64,000 nt of DNA, from positions 31,836,767 to 31,900,766 of the forward strand of contig NW_026623089.1 in the NCBI RefSeq assembly GCF_023065955.2, written 5' to 3'. The translations under genes and the position numbers were made by a program. This DNA comes from Ursus arctos (taxonomy: Eukaryota > Chordata > Mammalia > Carnivora > Ursidae). Every line of letters begins with the position of its first letter. Within the stretch, counting starts at the first letter, position 1. The notes under the pieces were generated by a model. The model was not told where the DNA came from. It saw nothing but the letters and a program-made list of their open reading frames with translations, and did not search any database. Positions 25,663 to 37,870 of this stretch are shown here, one piece after another.

Positions 25663-26040
25663 ATAATAAGTTCCGGGCAATATCTTACTAATAGAGATCT
25701 TTTTATTCTTTTGTTGCACAGACAGAACAAAATAGAATACAATTTAGGGGAAAAGGAAAAAATTTTAAAATATTTTTGCTTTTGTGCTACACACCAATTG
25801 CATGTCTTGAATGCTTCATGAAGAAAATCTCCATCTCTCTACACCCAGTATAGTACCTAACACATTCAGAGGAGAGATAGAAACCACCAGAAGAAGAAAA
25901 GAGGAAGAGTATAGGAAAGAACTTTTAGAACAAGAACATGAGCAGTAACAAGGAACAACACATCAGCAAAATATGGGAAAGGTATTCCAATCACCAGGAG
26001 GTAAAGCTATCTTTTAACCTAAAAGAAACTTGGGGGGGGG

Positions 26041-26266
26041 GGGCGCCTGGGTGGCTCAGTCGTTAAGCGTCTGCCTTCGGCTCAGGGCGTCATTCCGGAG
26101 TCCTGGGATCAAGCCCCATATTGGGCTCCTCCTCTGGGAGCCTGCTTCTTCCTCTCCCACTCCCCCTGCTTGTGTTCCCTCTCTTGCTGGCTGTCCCTCT
26201 CTCTGTCAAATAAATAAATAAAATCTTAAAAAAATAAAAAAATAATTAAAAAATAAAAGACAGTTG
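26041..26266 (+). repeat. can-SINE, young type, after a G-run
   Basis: A G-run of about 13 bases leads into GCGCCTGGGTGGCTCAGTCG; full body with CTTGCTGGCTGTCCCTCTCT and an A-rich tail. Confidence 0.92.
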
Positions 26267-26399
26267 GGAAAGAAAGGCAAGATAACAATTGATGATGATG
26301 AATAACGCTAACCACATTTGTGAATGTTTCCATTTATGCCTCCTGCATAAACAAAAAGAAATGTTAGTGTTTTTGTTTACGATAAAAGTAAAATATATT

Positions 26400-26590
26400 C
26401 ATATATATTTAATCTTCAATAATGGATACAGGGTTTCTTTCTGGAGTGATAAAAATGTTCAAAACTGATTGTAGTGATGGCTGCACAAGTCTGTGAATAT
26501 ACTAAAAACCACTGGATTGTATACTTTAAGTGGATCAGTTACATAGCATGTGATTTATACCTCAATCAAAGCATTATTTAAATAATGAAA
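26400..26590 (+). mobile_element. L1 3' UTR fragment
   Basis: GGTTTCTTTCTGGAGTGATA, GATGGCTGCACAAGTCTGTG and the TATACCTCAATCAAAGC end match the terminal part of older L1 (L1MA/L1MB-like). Confidence 0.75.
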
Positions 26591-26609
26591 AAATTAAAAA
26601 GTGACAATA

Positions 26610-26820
26610 TTTAAAATATTTATCCCAGGAATGCAAGGCTCATTCAATACTTGAAAGTCAATCAACGTATTCCACCCTATTAGCAGTCTCAAGAAGAAAA
26701 ACCACATGATCATATCAACTGATACATTTGACAATATCTTAAATCCATTCTTGACAAAAAAAACATACACAGAAAATTAGGAATAGAATGGAAGCTCCTT
26801 AGCCTGGTTAAGGGCATCTT

Positions 26821-26851
<31 letters not shown>

Positions 26852-27470
26852 CTTATAGCTAACATCATACTGAACTGTGGAAGATCAAATATTTTAGAGA
26901 TTAGAACAAAATAAAGATGTCCACTCTCATCACTCCCTTTCAAAATCATACTGAAAGTCCCAGCCAGTGCAATAAGAAAAATAAGTCTTATATATTGATA
27001 AGGAAGAAAAAAATAAAAGTTTCTCTATTTGTATAAAACATTATCATCTATATAAACAATCCCATGGGATCCATAAAAAAACTTCTAGAACTAATAAATA
27101 ACATTTAGCTTGATTATAGGATGTAAGGCAAACATCAATCAGATTTCTCTATACTAGCAGTGAATAACTGGAAACTAAAATTTTTAAAAGTAGATCATTT
27201 ATAGTATCTCCAATATTAAGTATTTACATATAAATATAACAAAACATGAGCAGGATGTATATGCTGAAAAATACAAACCACTGGTGAAGGAAATCAAACA
27301 AGACCAAAATAAATGGAGAGACCTGTATTCAAGGAATAGAAAATTCAACATATTAAAAATGTCAATTCTTCCCAAGTTAATAAGGATTACCTGTAGATAC
27401 GGACAAGCTGATTCTAAAATTGATATGGAAAGGCAAAGGAAGTAAAATAGACAAAACAATTCTGAAAATT
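26610..27470 (+). mobile_element. L1 ORF2 fragment
   Basis: CCCAGGAATGCAAGGCTCAT, ATCATATCAACTGATACA and the CAAATATTTTAGAGATTAGA stretch follow the order of L1 ORF2; multiple frameshifts. A (CA)n run of about 14 units lies at 26824-26851. Confidence 0.75.
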
Positions 27471-27639
27471 TATTTAATTGTTATCTTCTGTATTTGAATA
27501 CAAGCTCTATGATGTTATCACTGTATTAGACTGTGAGCTCTGTGTTCAGCACTGTATCCTTAGTGCTGTGCTTACACACGTAAATGAAAGTTTACTAATT
27601 CGGGCAGCTACAGAGGAAAAAAAAAATCACTTCTATTCC

Positions 27640-28005
27640 TAATTGTCTTAGTCCATCCAGGGTGTTATAACAAAATACTATAGATTTGGTGGCTTATAAA
27701 CAACAGAAGCTTATTTCCTACAGTTCTGGAAGCTGGGAAGTCAAAGATAAGGCACTGGCAGATTCAGCGTCTGGTGAGAGCCTCCTTCCTGTTCACAGAC
27801 TACTGTCTTTTGATTGTATCCTCACATAGTGGAAGGGATGACAGAGCTGAGATCTCTTTTATAAGGGCATTAATCCCATTCGTGAAGGCTCCACTCTCAA
27901 AGCACCTCCCGAAGTCCCCAACTTCAAATACTATCACACTGGGGATTAGGTTTCCAACATATGATGGGGGAGTACATGCCAAGATTCAGTCCTACAGCAT
28001 TAGTC
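27640..28005 (-). mobile_element. MaLR (MLT1/MST-like) LTR
   Basis: TTAGTCCATCCAGGGTGTTA, GGTGGCTTATAAACAACAG, ATAAGGGCATTAATCCCATT and GGGGATTAGGTTTCCAACAT match the complement of an ERVL-MaLR long terminal repeat. It is a non-coding fossil; no internal retroviral genes accompany it. Confidence 0.82.
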
Positions 28006-29015
28006 TAATGGAGGAGTGCAGTCTAGTGAGCCGTTATGTCTATAAACCCTCTCTACGAGCCAATTCTTGCATCATTCTCTTCTAATACTTTTCACTTTCT
28101 ATCTTATATACTGATCTGAATGCAACTTTTAAACTATAAATGTACTGAGAACAGGACTGTATAACATTCGTAATGCCCTGCATATAAGCTATGTAAAACA
28201 CTCACCGAATATTTTTTAAACCAACACAAAATGAAAATTGGCTGTTTTTCTTTTGATGTGCAGTTTTACAAGTTTCACCACATGTACAGATTTGCATAAC
28301 TACCACCACAATTGAGGTGTACAACAACAACAGTTCCATCACCCCAAAAAATTCCATCATGTTACCTCTTTGTAATCACCCTCTCCCCTAACTCCTGTGA
28401 AGCACAGGAATGAACCTGAAGATAAACTTACAAGCCAGATTCAAGCCAGAGAAGTAAATCTTGCCTCATGCTCCCTGCCAGTATCACATCACAGCATATC
28501 AATTTACGTCTGCAATGTGATCATGGCTGACTTCACCAGAAAGGCCTTCTTCTAGTTCCTTCCTTTCCTGGAATATAGTTGCTGCTCAAATATGCCTGCT
28601 GAATGAATAAGGGAGGGCCCAGACAAACAGAAATTAAGAGGAGAATGTCAAACAACTCATTCTGGATAGAATAAACTACAAAGTACAAACAGGAAAGAAT
28701 AGAGCATTTCATTTTCTTGCCCTCAAACCCTCAATAGTCCCTAATATTTATGGAAATTTTTAAATTTTTTATCCTAGTTTTAACAGCTCTTCACAACTTG
28801 AACCCAAATTATCTGTCCAACATTAGTTCCTACTACTCTTGCCACAACTAAGAGAAATATATGTGACTTTAGCATACCTGCAACCCACTCCCACTATTTG
28901 TGCATTTGCCCCAATCCCTAAAAAAGCAGTAGCCCGATGTGGTTGCATTTGTATCTTATGGCCTTGCCCTTCAGAACAGTATTCATTCATAGGCTGAGAC
29001 AATCAGATTCCCAGG

Positions 29016-29145
29016 ATTTTTTTTTTTTTTTTTTTTGGTGGCCAGCAAAGCAAGGTTTATTGAGTGACAGCAAAGTGACCATACAAAGCTCCCAAGGAGG
29101 GAGAGGACCCGAAGGGGTTTCCTTTTTTTTTTTTTTTTTTTTTTT
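29016..29145 (-). pseudogene. Short retroposed poly(A) RNA fragment, parent unknown
   Basis: A unique-looking core of about 85 bases (29037-29121) is bounded by long T-runs on both sides. Read on the minus strand it has an A-run, the core, a CAATAAACC polyadenylation signal about 20 bases before the end, and then an A-tail. This is the form of a reverse-transcribed 3' end of a polyadenylated RNA. I do not recognise the parent; it could be a cellular mRNA or an endogenous retroviral transcript end. Flanks CCCAGGATTTTT and TCCTAGAATTTTT may be a degraded TSD. Confidence 0.5.
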
Positions 29146-29627
29146 GAGTCCTAGAATTTTTAAATAGGAAACTTAGAAAATGAGTCAGTTGAAGGCTGGC
29201 AGATGCTTGAACTGATAAATCAGGTACAGCTGAGACAGCTTTATAGGGCTTCTGTAGGTGGAAACCATGCACTGAACAACCAGAAGACAGAAAGATGAGA
29301 AATACCATTTCTTGAAAAGTGGAGAAACCACTGTTCCAGGCATTCTATAGCCCACGTATATTTTATTTTCTAAATATCTACAAGATGCCTATTTCATGCC
29401 AACAATAAATCTTCCTTCATTTAAGGTAGCTTAGGTGGGCCTCTGTTCCTTAAAATTATGGACACTAATCTAACCTATTAGCCAAACTCTATATCCTTTT
29501 CCACACATTCTGTACTTTCCTGCCTCTATGCTCTATGTAACTTATATACACATTTTATTTCTCCTATTAAAGTATAAACTAAGTTGGTTACATATATATA
29601 TAGAACTGTAATATAGCCAATCTAAAG

Positions 29628-29845
29628 ATTTTATTTATTTTAGAGACAGCGAGAGCATGTATGCACCTGCAAGCAGGGGGAGGGGCCGAGGGAGAGGGAA
29701 AGAGAGAGAGAATCTCAAGCCGATTCCACGCTGAGCATGGTAGCCCCATGTAGGGCTCGATCTCGTGACCCTGAAAAATCATGACCTGAGCCAAAATCAA
29801 GATCAGATGCTTAACTGACTGAGCCACTCAGGCACCCCAAATTTG
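29628..29845 (-). repeat. can-SINE with 12-base TSD
   Basis: Inverted element ending GAGCCACTCAGGCACCCC. GCCAATCTAAAG at 29616-29627 and 29846-29857. Confidence 0.9.
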
Positions 29846-29857
29846 GCCAATCTAAAG

Positions 29858-30826
29858 TTACAACTTTTGTGCATCAAATGATACTATCAAGAAAGTATAA
29901 AGACAAGTCACAGAATGGGATAAAATATTTCCAAATCATATAACTGATAAAGGGTTAGTATTCAGAACATATAAACTCATATAACTCAACAAAAATACAA
30001 ACAGCCCAATTAAAAATGGGCAAAAGATATGAATAAACATTTCTCCAAAAAAGATACACAAATATCTAATAAGCACATGAAAAGATGCTCAATGTCATTA
30101 GTCATTAGGGAAACTCAAATTAAGACCACAGGGAGATACCACTCCATACCTACTAGGATGGCTAAAACTAGGAAAAAAAAAAAAAGGATGTACAAAAAGT
30201 GGAGTCCTTGGACATTGCTGGTGGTAATGTAAAATGGTGCAGGTACCATGGAAAACAACTGGTGGTTCCTTAATAAGTTATAGATTATCGTATGACCTAA
30301 CAATTTCACTCTTAGGCATAACACCCAAAATAACTTGAGAGGCATTAAAAAAAAAACTTGTACACAAATTTCACAGCAGCAGTATTCATAAAATCCAAAA
30401 GGTGAAAACATCCCAAAGAAATGTCTATCAGTGGATAAGTGGATAAAAAAATGTGGTATACCCACACAATGGAATACTATTCAGTCATCAAAAGTAGAAC
30501 AGCACTGATATATGCTACATGGATGAACTTTGAAATCGTTATGCTAAATGAAAGAAGACACAAAAGGCATGTATTGTATGACTTCATTTACACAAAATAT
30601 CCAGACTATGCAAACCCACTGAAACAGGACACAGATTAGTGGTTGCCAGGGAGGGGCTTGCGGGGAGAGGGGAGTGCAGTGACTGCTAATGGGTATGGAG
30701 GTTCCTTCTGGAGTAATGAATGTCTTGGGACTAGACAGCAGTGATGACTACAAACACCATGAATGCGTTAAATGTCACTAATGGTAAATTTTATATGTAT
30801 TTTACCATAATAAAAAATGTTAACAG
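29858..30826 (+). mobile_element. L1 3' part
   Basis: Reads as the C-terminal end of L1 ORF2 into the 3' UTR: ACATTTCTCCAAAAAAGATA, ACAATGGAATACTATTCAGT, GTATGACTTCATTTACA, and final TTTTACCATAATAAAAAATG. Stops and indels throughout. Confidence 0.88.
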
Positions 30827-31144
30827 GTTTCTAAAACTGAACTTCCAATTATCAATTTTTAAAACATGATCACCAGTTTAATTAAGACTAGACCCATATC
30901 TTTAAGTATTAGTAAGTATGCCAAACCAAAAACCGTAACTAAATCACACAACTTTGTAAAGTAGGAACTATTTCAAGGAAATTCACTTTTATTTTTTTTT
31001 CTGGTAGTGTTTGGAATTAAATATATTACACAGAAAACTAAATCCCACTTAAACAAGATACAAAAATGATTTCATATCAAAATCTGTTTATTCTACATGA
31101 GCTGTTTTATCAAATCTAAAATGAAAGCTGATATTTAAAATTTT

Positions 31145-31350
31145 TTTTTTTTTTTTTTTTAAGATTTTATTTTTATTTATTCGACAGAGAGAGAGACAGC
31201 CAGCGAGAGAGGGAACAGAAGCAGGGGGAGTGGGAGAGGAAGAAGCAGGCTCATAGCGGAGGAGCCTGATGTGGGGCTCGATCCCGGAACGCCGGGATCA
31301 CACCCTGAGCCGAAGGCAGACGCTTAACCGCTGTGCCACCCAGGCGCCCC
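31145..31350 (-). repeat. Young can-SINE with 16-base TSD
   Basis: Near-consensus young caniform copy ending CTGTGCCACCCAGGCGCCCC. TGATATTTAAAATTTT at 31129-31144 and 31351-31366 is perfect. Confidence 0.95.
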
Positions 31351-31570
31351 TGATATTTAAAATTTTTAAAAACTTTGGTGATAGCAAACAAATGTTATTT
31401 GGTATAGATTTGTAAGAATGAATAAGAATGAAAAAAATGACAAAAAATGAATCTGTTTGCTATTACTAAAGGATCAAAAATACAAGACAGAGTGCAAGAA
31501 AAAGCCAGATACATCTACTTCTACTGAAATTGAGAATAATTTGTTTTGCTAACCAGAAAAGCTGAAGAAA

Positions 31571-31762
31571 GGGCACCTAGGTGGCTCAGTTGGTTAACTG
31601 TCCGGCTCTTGATTTCCACTCAGGTCATGATCTCAGGGTCATGAGATCGAGCCCTGCATCAGGCTGGGCATGAAACCTGCTTAAGTCTCCCTCTCCCTCT
31701 CCTTCTGCCCTCCCTGCCCCATGTGCATGCATGCATGCCCTCTCCCCCTCTCTCAAAAAAAG
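31571..31762 (+). repeat. can-SINE with 14-base TSD
   Basis: Head GGCACCTAGGTGGCTCAGTT; body contains a (GCAT)n piece. AAAAGCTGAAGAAA (31557-31570) and AAAAGCTAAAGAAA (31763-31776). Confidence 0.9.
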
Positions 31763-31946
31763 AAAAGCTAAAGAAAATTATTTACTTCCCAAGTGGAAAA
31801 AGCATAAAGGATATTACAAAACTTGCAACTTCATTAAGGCAACATTTACCATACAGATTTCAACATTTCTTTTACATTATAACACTGCCAGTTACAGATG
31901 CTATATTATGGATTTTCTCATAATCTATATAAAAGTTAGTCCTTTA

Positions 31947-32141
31947 GGGGCGCCTGGGTGGTGCAGTCCGTAAAGCGACTGACTCTTGGTTTTGGCTCAG
32001 GTGGTGAGATCCTGCCCTGTGTCGGGCTCCACGCTGAGTGAGGAGTCCGCTTGGGATTCTCTCTTTTCCTCCCTCCGCCCCTTCAGCTTACGTGCACACA
32101 TGCGCTCTCTCTCTCAAAATAAATAAATAAATCTTTAAAAA
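31947..32141 (+). repeat. can-SINE with 16-base TSD
   Basis: GGGGCGCCTGGGTGGTGCAG head, tail AAATAAATAAATAAATCTTT. AAAAGTTAGTCCTTTA at 31931-31946 and 32142-32157, perfect. Confidence 0.93.
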
Positions 32142-32157
32142 AAAAGTTAGTCCTTTA

Positions 32158-33355
32158 AACATGGACTGTTTTTGCAGTTGGTAAGTAACAAAAGAGTTGT
32201 AGGCTCCACCAAAATTAAACTGATACAGCCAGATCTACCCAAGATGACCAAATTTAAGGGTGGCAGACACCAAGTCTCTGACTTTATTTAATCCTTCAGA
32301 AGAATATGAAGGTGAAATCATTTATGCTGGTTTGTACAAACCACAACTATTTACATATTTGCCTGGTAATGTAAAATGGTGCAGGTACCATAATAGATAA
32401 ATCTATTATACCTAAGATATTATTTAAAGTACTTATTACAGTTAATGTACAACTAACTTGTTTAGTTGGCTTCCTCATGTGTTTCAGCTTTAATCTCCTC
32501 CAACATTCAGTTTTCCAGTCCTGTCTTACATTGGCCCAACAGATCTCTCTCCTACAGAAAATCATCTCCCCAAAGACAGGTACCAAAATACTTTGAGAAA
32601 TGATACTATTAAAATAAGAAGTGGAGAGCCTCCCTGAGTGACCACTTCAAAGGTTCCAGACATTTAGCTATATTACATTCTTGTACCTTTTTAAAAGCTG
32701 TAACCCAATAAATCTTTGTGTTCCTATTATATATAAGGCCCTATGTCTCTATGCAGAGACAAAAAAGCAAAAAAAGACATGTTCTCTATCTCCAGGGAGT
32801 TTGGAAGTCTCAATACTTTTGTCTTTGCCTCATTCAATCCTTGAAATGGCTGAAGGGTATACTGCCAGCATCCACTTCTATGAATCAATGTATTTAACAT
32901 GTGCACCGAATGTAAAGACTTGACTGTACACCAACACTCTCAGGGTTTTCCCTGAACTTGTTTCCTTTCTGATTCACGACAGCAAAACAACCAGCCTAAC
33001 GGCTATTCTGGTTCTTTTCCCCCTCATCAAATTCCTTACAAAACATGGTAGACATAATTTTTCACATGACTCTCCATTTTCATGTCATCCCACTTCCCTC
33101 AAAACAAAAATCAGATTCAAGGTTTTCCTCCATTAAAGCTTCACAAAAAGGCATCTGGTAGAAGCATATGTCACTCAATTTGTTAGTGGTTTCTTCTGAC
33201 AGGGATTGAATTTAATGTTATTTACAGCAACTACCAGATATCATACTTTAATAAGGAGACTGACAAGCACCCATAAACTACCACAGTGTATCCAAGCCCT
33301 GGTTTCACAAGTCCCAAGTCATCTGCCCCAAGAGTCTATTCTAAAATGCAATTCT
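32158..33355. other. Intron 1 DNA, little recognisable
   Basis: Only a roughly 30-base L1-like stretch at 32363-32392 (GTAATGTAAAATGGTGCAGG, also present in the L1 at 30,220) stands out. Confidence 0.4.
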
Positions 33356-33494
33356 GCGGGGTGCTTGGGTGACTCGGTAAGTTAGGCATCAGACCCTTGA
33401 TCTAAGCCCAAATCTTGATCTTGGAATCGTGAGTTCAAGCCCCACACTGGGCTTCATGCTGGGTGTGGAGCCTACTTTTAAAAAAATAAAAAGC
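33356..33494 (+). repeat. Short SINEC-type element
   Basis: GGGGTGCTTGGGTGACTCGG head, CACACTGGGCTTCATGCTGG, A-rich end. Confidence 0.85.
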
Positions 33495-33532
33495 AACTCT
33501 GAGCATGCTGCCCTTGTTTTCAGAGCCCATCA

Positions 33533-33712
33533 GTGGCACCTGGGTGGCTCAGTCGGTTAAGCGTCTGCCGTCGGCTCAGGTCATGATCCCGGCATCCTGG
33601 GATCCAGCCCAGCATGCAATTCCCTGCTCAGTGGGGAGTCTGAGTCTCCCTCTGCCCCTCCCCCACCACCTTTACTCACTCTAATAAATCAAATCTTTAA
33701 AAAAAAAAAAAA
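33533..33712 (+). repeat. can-SINE with 9-base TSD
   Basis: GGCACCTGGGTGGCTCAGTC head. AGCCCATCA at 33524-33532 and 33713-33721. Confidence 0.9.
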
Positions 33713-33721
33713 AGCCCATCA

Positions 33722-34205
33722 AAAGTCCTGTGTACTGCCACCCCTCATGGAATCAGTTTAAATTGCTTGGTTCTGTCTTACAACTTCCTCACAATTTAGC
33801 TCCAACATTTCGCCTCAGATTTTGACACTCTGCCTCACCTGCCCTAAGGACAGTCATACTGAGTATCTGCAGTCCCAAGTGCTGTGCTATTTCATGCATA
33901 AATTCTGCACATGCTGTTGTGTGCCTATATGGTCCTCAGTCAGCCTCATTCCAATCCCAACTGTTCTCATTAGTAAAAGACCAAGCACCCGGGTTCCATC
34001 TACCCTAATCACTCTGCGGTGCTACCGATGCATCCTGTATCTTTTTTTAGAACACTAATCAGGTAATACTGTATTAGTACTGATTTATGTGACTCTCCTA
34101 TCTTGAGTTTAATACTATTTAACTTTCTTATTGTTTAATATTTAATTTCCTTAGTGCCTCATATACATAATAGAGCTCAAAAGCGTTTGTTGAATAAATA
34201 AATGG
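33722..34205 (+). mobile_element. L2 LINE 3' end
   Basis: TGCACATGCTGTTGTGTGCC and the ending GCCTCATATACATAATAGAG followed by GTTTGTTGAATAAATAAATG match the L2 tail pattern. The SINE at 33533 is inserted in it. Confidence 0.65.
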
Positions 34206-34210
34206 TAAGA

Positions 34211-35469
34211 AAATTTCAAACTAACTCATAAGAACTGTGTATGCTTAAGTCAGAAGGTCCAAAAACAAAAAAGGGGCTCAGAAGCAATCTTTAAATTTCT
34301 GAAGGGTGATTATGTAAAAAAACTAACTTGTTCTTTGTGCCTCTAAAGGGCAAATTAGGACCAGAAACATTACAAAGAGATACACTGTTTTCCACATAAA
34401 GAACCTTCTAACAATTAATACCCTCAATAGGCTGCCTTGAGGAAACTGACCTCCTTGTTAGTGAAAGAATTCAAGCAGACGCTAAATATCCATCAGGCAC
34501 CTAAACTTTCTAAGAATAAAGAGACAAACACACTTAGCTCTAGGGTGGTGGTGGTGGTTGTTCATTTGTTTTGTTGACCTTTTGCTGAGGCCTGACCTAG
34601 AAGTACTTCTTGAACTGATGGCATGCATGATAGAACTTATCTTCCAGTAGCATAGTTGAAATCCCTCTAGTATCAAGGTAAGTGTCTCTTCTTTCTACAT
34701 GGTGTTATGATGTTTCCATTAAATAGACAACTAAATAAAAAGATTGCACTGTGTTGGTCTCCTAGAACAAAACAATCTTATCTCCTCATTAAATATATAG
34801 CTAGTTATTAGTTTATTTGGGAAAATGTAATAGTGGTTATTTTCTAAAATTGTTTCTTCCTGCAGTACAATTCTCAGTTATTTGTATGCCCAATTTTGAG
34901 AGTTAATTGCTGTCCTAAGTATTCTCGACAGTATTAATGCATTTCTGTGAATATATCACAAAGATGGCCATTATTCTCTGATTGTATGTTCAATTATTGC
35001 GCTGGTTACCTTATATAATAATCTATCAAAAATTTTATTAGTCTTTGATAACAAATTTTGGTTCCCAACACCTAATTCTGAATCACAACAAATCTTTGTT
35101 TTCCAAACAATACCCAGGATTTCAACCTCTTTAATCCTAGGCAGTACCAATGAGGTTAAGGCAATCCAACAGGGGTGAGTGTCAAGGGCCACGTAAGAAA
35201 AAAAAAAGAGCATTACATTTTAAAAAGCTACATTTTATCACTCTTCAAAAATACAGAAACTACTCAGCTGAGACCTTTTACTGACTTAAAACTTCAACAG
35301 TTTACCTCAGAACTTAAATTTAACACTACACAATCTATCTTCCTGCTAATGAGCAATTACTTTTCTCCTTATGGGTAAGAGGGATTTTAATTCTGTTTGC
35401 TAGAGTTACCATGGTGCTTGTAGAAAATTTTCCTTTTAACTCTGAAACTCAAAGAAGAACACACTGCAT
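34211..35469. other. Intron 1 DNA without recognisable features
   Basis: No repeat or coding signal I can support, apart from a (GGT)n stretch near 34,545-34,558. Confidence 0.4.
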
Positions 35470-35485
35470 AAAATAGTACTTTTTA

Positions 35486-35679
35486 GGGGCGCCTGGGTGG
35501 CACAGTCGTTGAGCGTCTGCCTTCGGCTCAGGGCGTGATCCCGGCGTTATGGGATCGAGCCCCACGTCAGGCTCCTCTGCTGTGAGCCTGCTTCTTCCTC
35601 TCCCACTCCCCCTGCTTGTGTTCCCTCTCTCGCTGGCTGTCTCTATCTCTGTCGAATAAATAAAAAAAATCTTTAAAAA
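35486..35679 (+). repeat. Young can-SINE with 16-base TSD
   Basis: Near-consensus; GGGGCGCCTGGGTGGCACAG head and GTCGAATAAATAAAAA tail. AAAATAGTACTTTTTA at 35470-35485 and 35680-35695, perfect. Confidence 0.95.
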
Positions 35680-35776
35680 AAAATAGTACTTTTTAATATC
35701 TGAATCTATCATACTAGCACCTAAACTTTTAGAGCCTATATTAAACCATATATAGGTTATTTTACATAATATGCAT

Positions 35777-35799
35777 CATATATATATACTATATATAGG

Positions 35800-35830
<31 letters not shown>
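35777..35830. repeat. (TA)n and (CA)n microsatellite
   Basis: Short TATATA run followed by about 14 CA units at 35803-35830. Confidence 0.9.
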
Positions 35831-35834
<4 letters not shown>

Positions 35835-36376
35835 CCTGTCATTAAAAAATATTTCTGCTGCACAATATGACCTCTTAAGAGGCCATGAGAGGATGGGGAC
35901 ATTAGGGAAGTTAAGAGGGAGGCATAGCAGATATATTTAAGGCAAGAAATTGCCAGAAACCTCTACAAAGGCACTGAGGTAAACTGGGCAGAAAATAAAT
36001 ATGGGGATAATCTGTAGTAATATTCTGAAGCCTAGCAGCCAAAGTACAGAGCTAACTTGCAACTAACATTGTATTCTCCTCAGCAATTTTTCTCTGTAGA
36101 AACGTCTTCAAACTCATTCTCTTAACAGCTTTTAGTGTCTCTAACTGTAACTTCAGTCTCCAATTTTATCTTTTTCCTTACCACCTTAACTGGAATAGTA
36201 TGGAAGCAACATATTTATCCTTAGTAGTTTTATTTTATATTTCCTGTCCTGCTTTTCAAAAAGCAAATAAGAGCTTTTCCAAAGACGAGGAAATGGACCC
36301 TCCCCTCAAGCCTCTCGAGTAAAGAATGTAGCCCTGCTGACACCATGATTTTAGTCCACTGAGACTTGTTAGACTT

Positions 36377-36577
36377 TTTTTTTTTTTTAAGATTTTATTT
36401 ATTTATTTGACAGAGATAGAGACAGCCAGCGAGAGAGGGAACACAAGCAGGGGGAGTGGGAGAGGAAGAAGCAGGCTCATAGCGGAGGAGCCTGATGTGG
36501 GGCTTGATCCCATAACACCGGGATCACGCCCTGAGCCGAAGGCAGACGCTTAACCGCTGTGCCACCCAGGCGCCCCC
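36377..36577 (-). repeat. Young can-SINE with 10-base TSD
   Basis: Near-consensus inverted copy ending CTGTGCCACCCAGGCGCCCC. TGTTAGACTT at 36367-36376 and 36581-36590. Confidence 0.93.
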
Positions 36578-36590
36578 ATATGTTAGACTT

Positions 36591-37704
36591 CTAATCTACA
36601 GAGCTATCAGATAATAAATTTATATTTTTTAAGTCAAAAAAAAATGAGGATTTTCTGTTTTTCTTACAAAAATTTTTTTGAATTTATAGTCTCTGAATAC
36701 CTTTTTTGGGGGGGCAATAAAAGTATTTCCCCTGCTTGACTAGGAGATGACTACAGTCTAGATGAAAACCAGATTTGGAAACAGTAAATAATTCCCAATG
36801 TATGATGGGTAGTTATACATTACACTATTTGGGAAAATATGAGAAAATAGCACATAATTTGATTTCAAAACTATCATGTTCAGTTCCAAACTCAGAATGT
36901 TTTAATCTCTGTGGGGTTAGAAAGAGGGAGATGGAAATATATTCTAGCCAATAATGTTTCCCAAAATAAAATTCAAATTAAAAAGAAAGCGAAAAGCCAA
37001 ATTTAAAGGTAAATTTAAACACATTACCAAGTTCACTCTCAAACTAGCTCTAACTAGGAGCGTTTAACTTGTAGCTTGGTTTCCTAAAGTAAACTTCTCT
37101 TAATTGCAGGAAAGAGCCTGCTGAAAACCCAGACAGTCACATGGGTTTCCCTCTCTTTCTTCTTTTGGCCACAGAAATAAGAAGTCTCAGAAAGGCTGAA
37201 GCAGCAAATTCTAAAGGGAAATAAACGACGTGCAATCTGCAAGACTTTTTCTTAAAAGCATGGAAAAGAGTTACAACTAGCTAAGGAAGGAAAATTAACA
37301 CCTTTTTTTGATAAGCTATAAATAAGGAGAGGTAAAGTTATGTCTCCACAGTAAAGAGATCTGAGTAAGGTTTTGAAAGTTAAAGCTTTTCACAGAACAG
37401 GCAAACATGGCTATCTACACAGCATAAAATGAAAGTTAAAGACCCTTCCCACTAATAAAAAGGAAACTAAGATTTAATCAGGCAGACGTAACTTCTCAAC
37501 GTAGTGAAAGTTAGCAAAATACTTCTACATTTATATTTACCCCTGTTCTCTACTATACCTGTAATTACACTCACCAATTACAGAGGACCTACATATGACC
37601 CAATTTTAAATCGATAAGGTAATATGAGTTATAAATGTATGTTGCACCTTCTTTCAGTTATTATCTGAGGAGACCTGCCTATCAACAATTATTTCAGTAA
37701 TTAT
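36591..37704. other. Intron 1 DNA without recognisable features
   Basis: AT-rich sequence with no coding or repeat signal that I can name. Confidence 0.4.
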
Positions 37705-37870
37705 AGTCTGGCAAACACCTGCATCAGAATCACTAGGGAGTCCTTGTTAAATACTTGGTTTCCTGCTGGGCCCCACCCAAGATCTAGTGAATCAAAAACT
37801 GAGGGGGGGCTCAAGAAATCCGCATTCTTAACAACCTCCTCCCTCCACGCAATTTTAAACACTGAAGTTG
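37705..37870 (+). mobile_element. hAT-Charlie non-autonomous DNA transposon (MER5-like)
   Basis: CACCTGCATCAGAATCACTA, GGGCCCCACCCAAGATCTAG and AATCCGCATTCTTAACAA follow the MER5A-type consensus. Diverged. Confidence 0.6.

Noticed and set aside
31300..31350. tRNA-Lys-like sequence with box A and B similarity in SINE heads
   Set aside because: These are the tRNA-derived heads of can-SINEs and occur dozens of times; none is an intact tRNA gene.
32363..32392. Thirty-base match to the L1 at 30.2 kb
   Set aside because: Too short and isolated to call as an insertion; may be a remnant of a very degraded L1.
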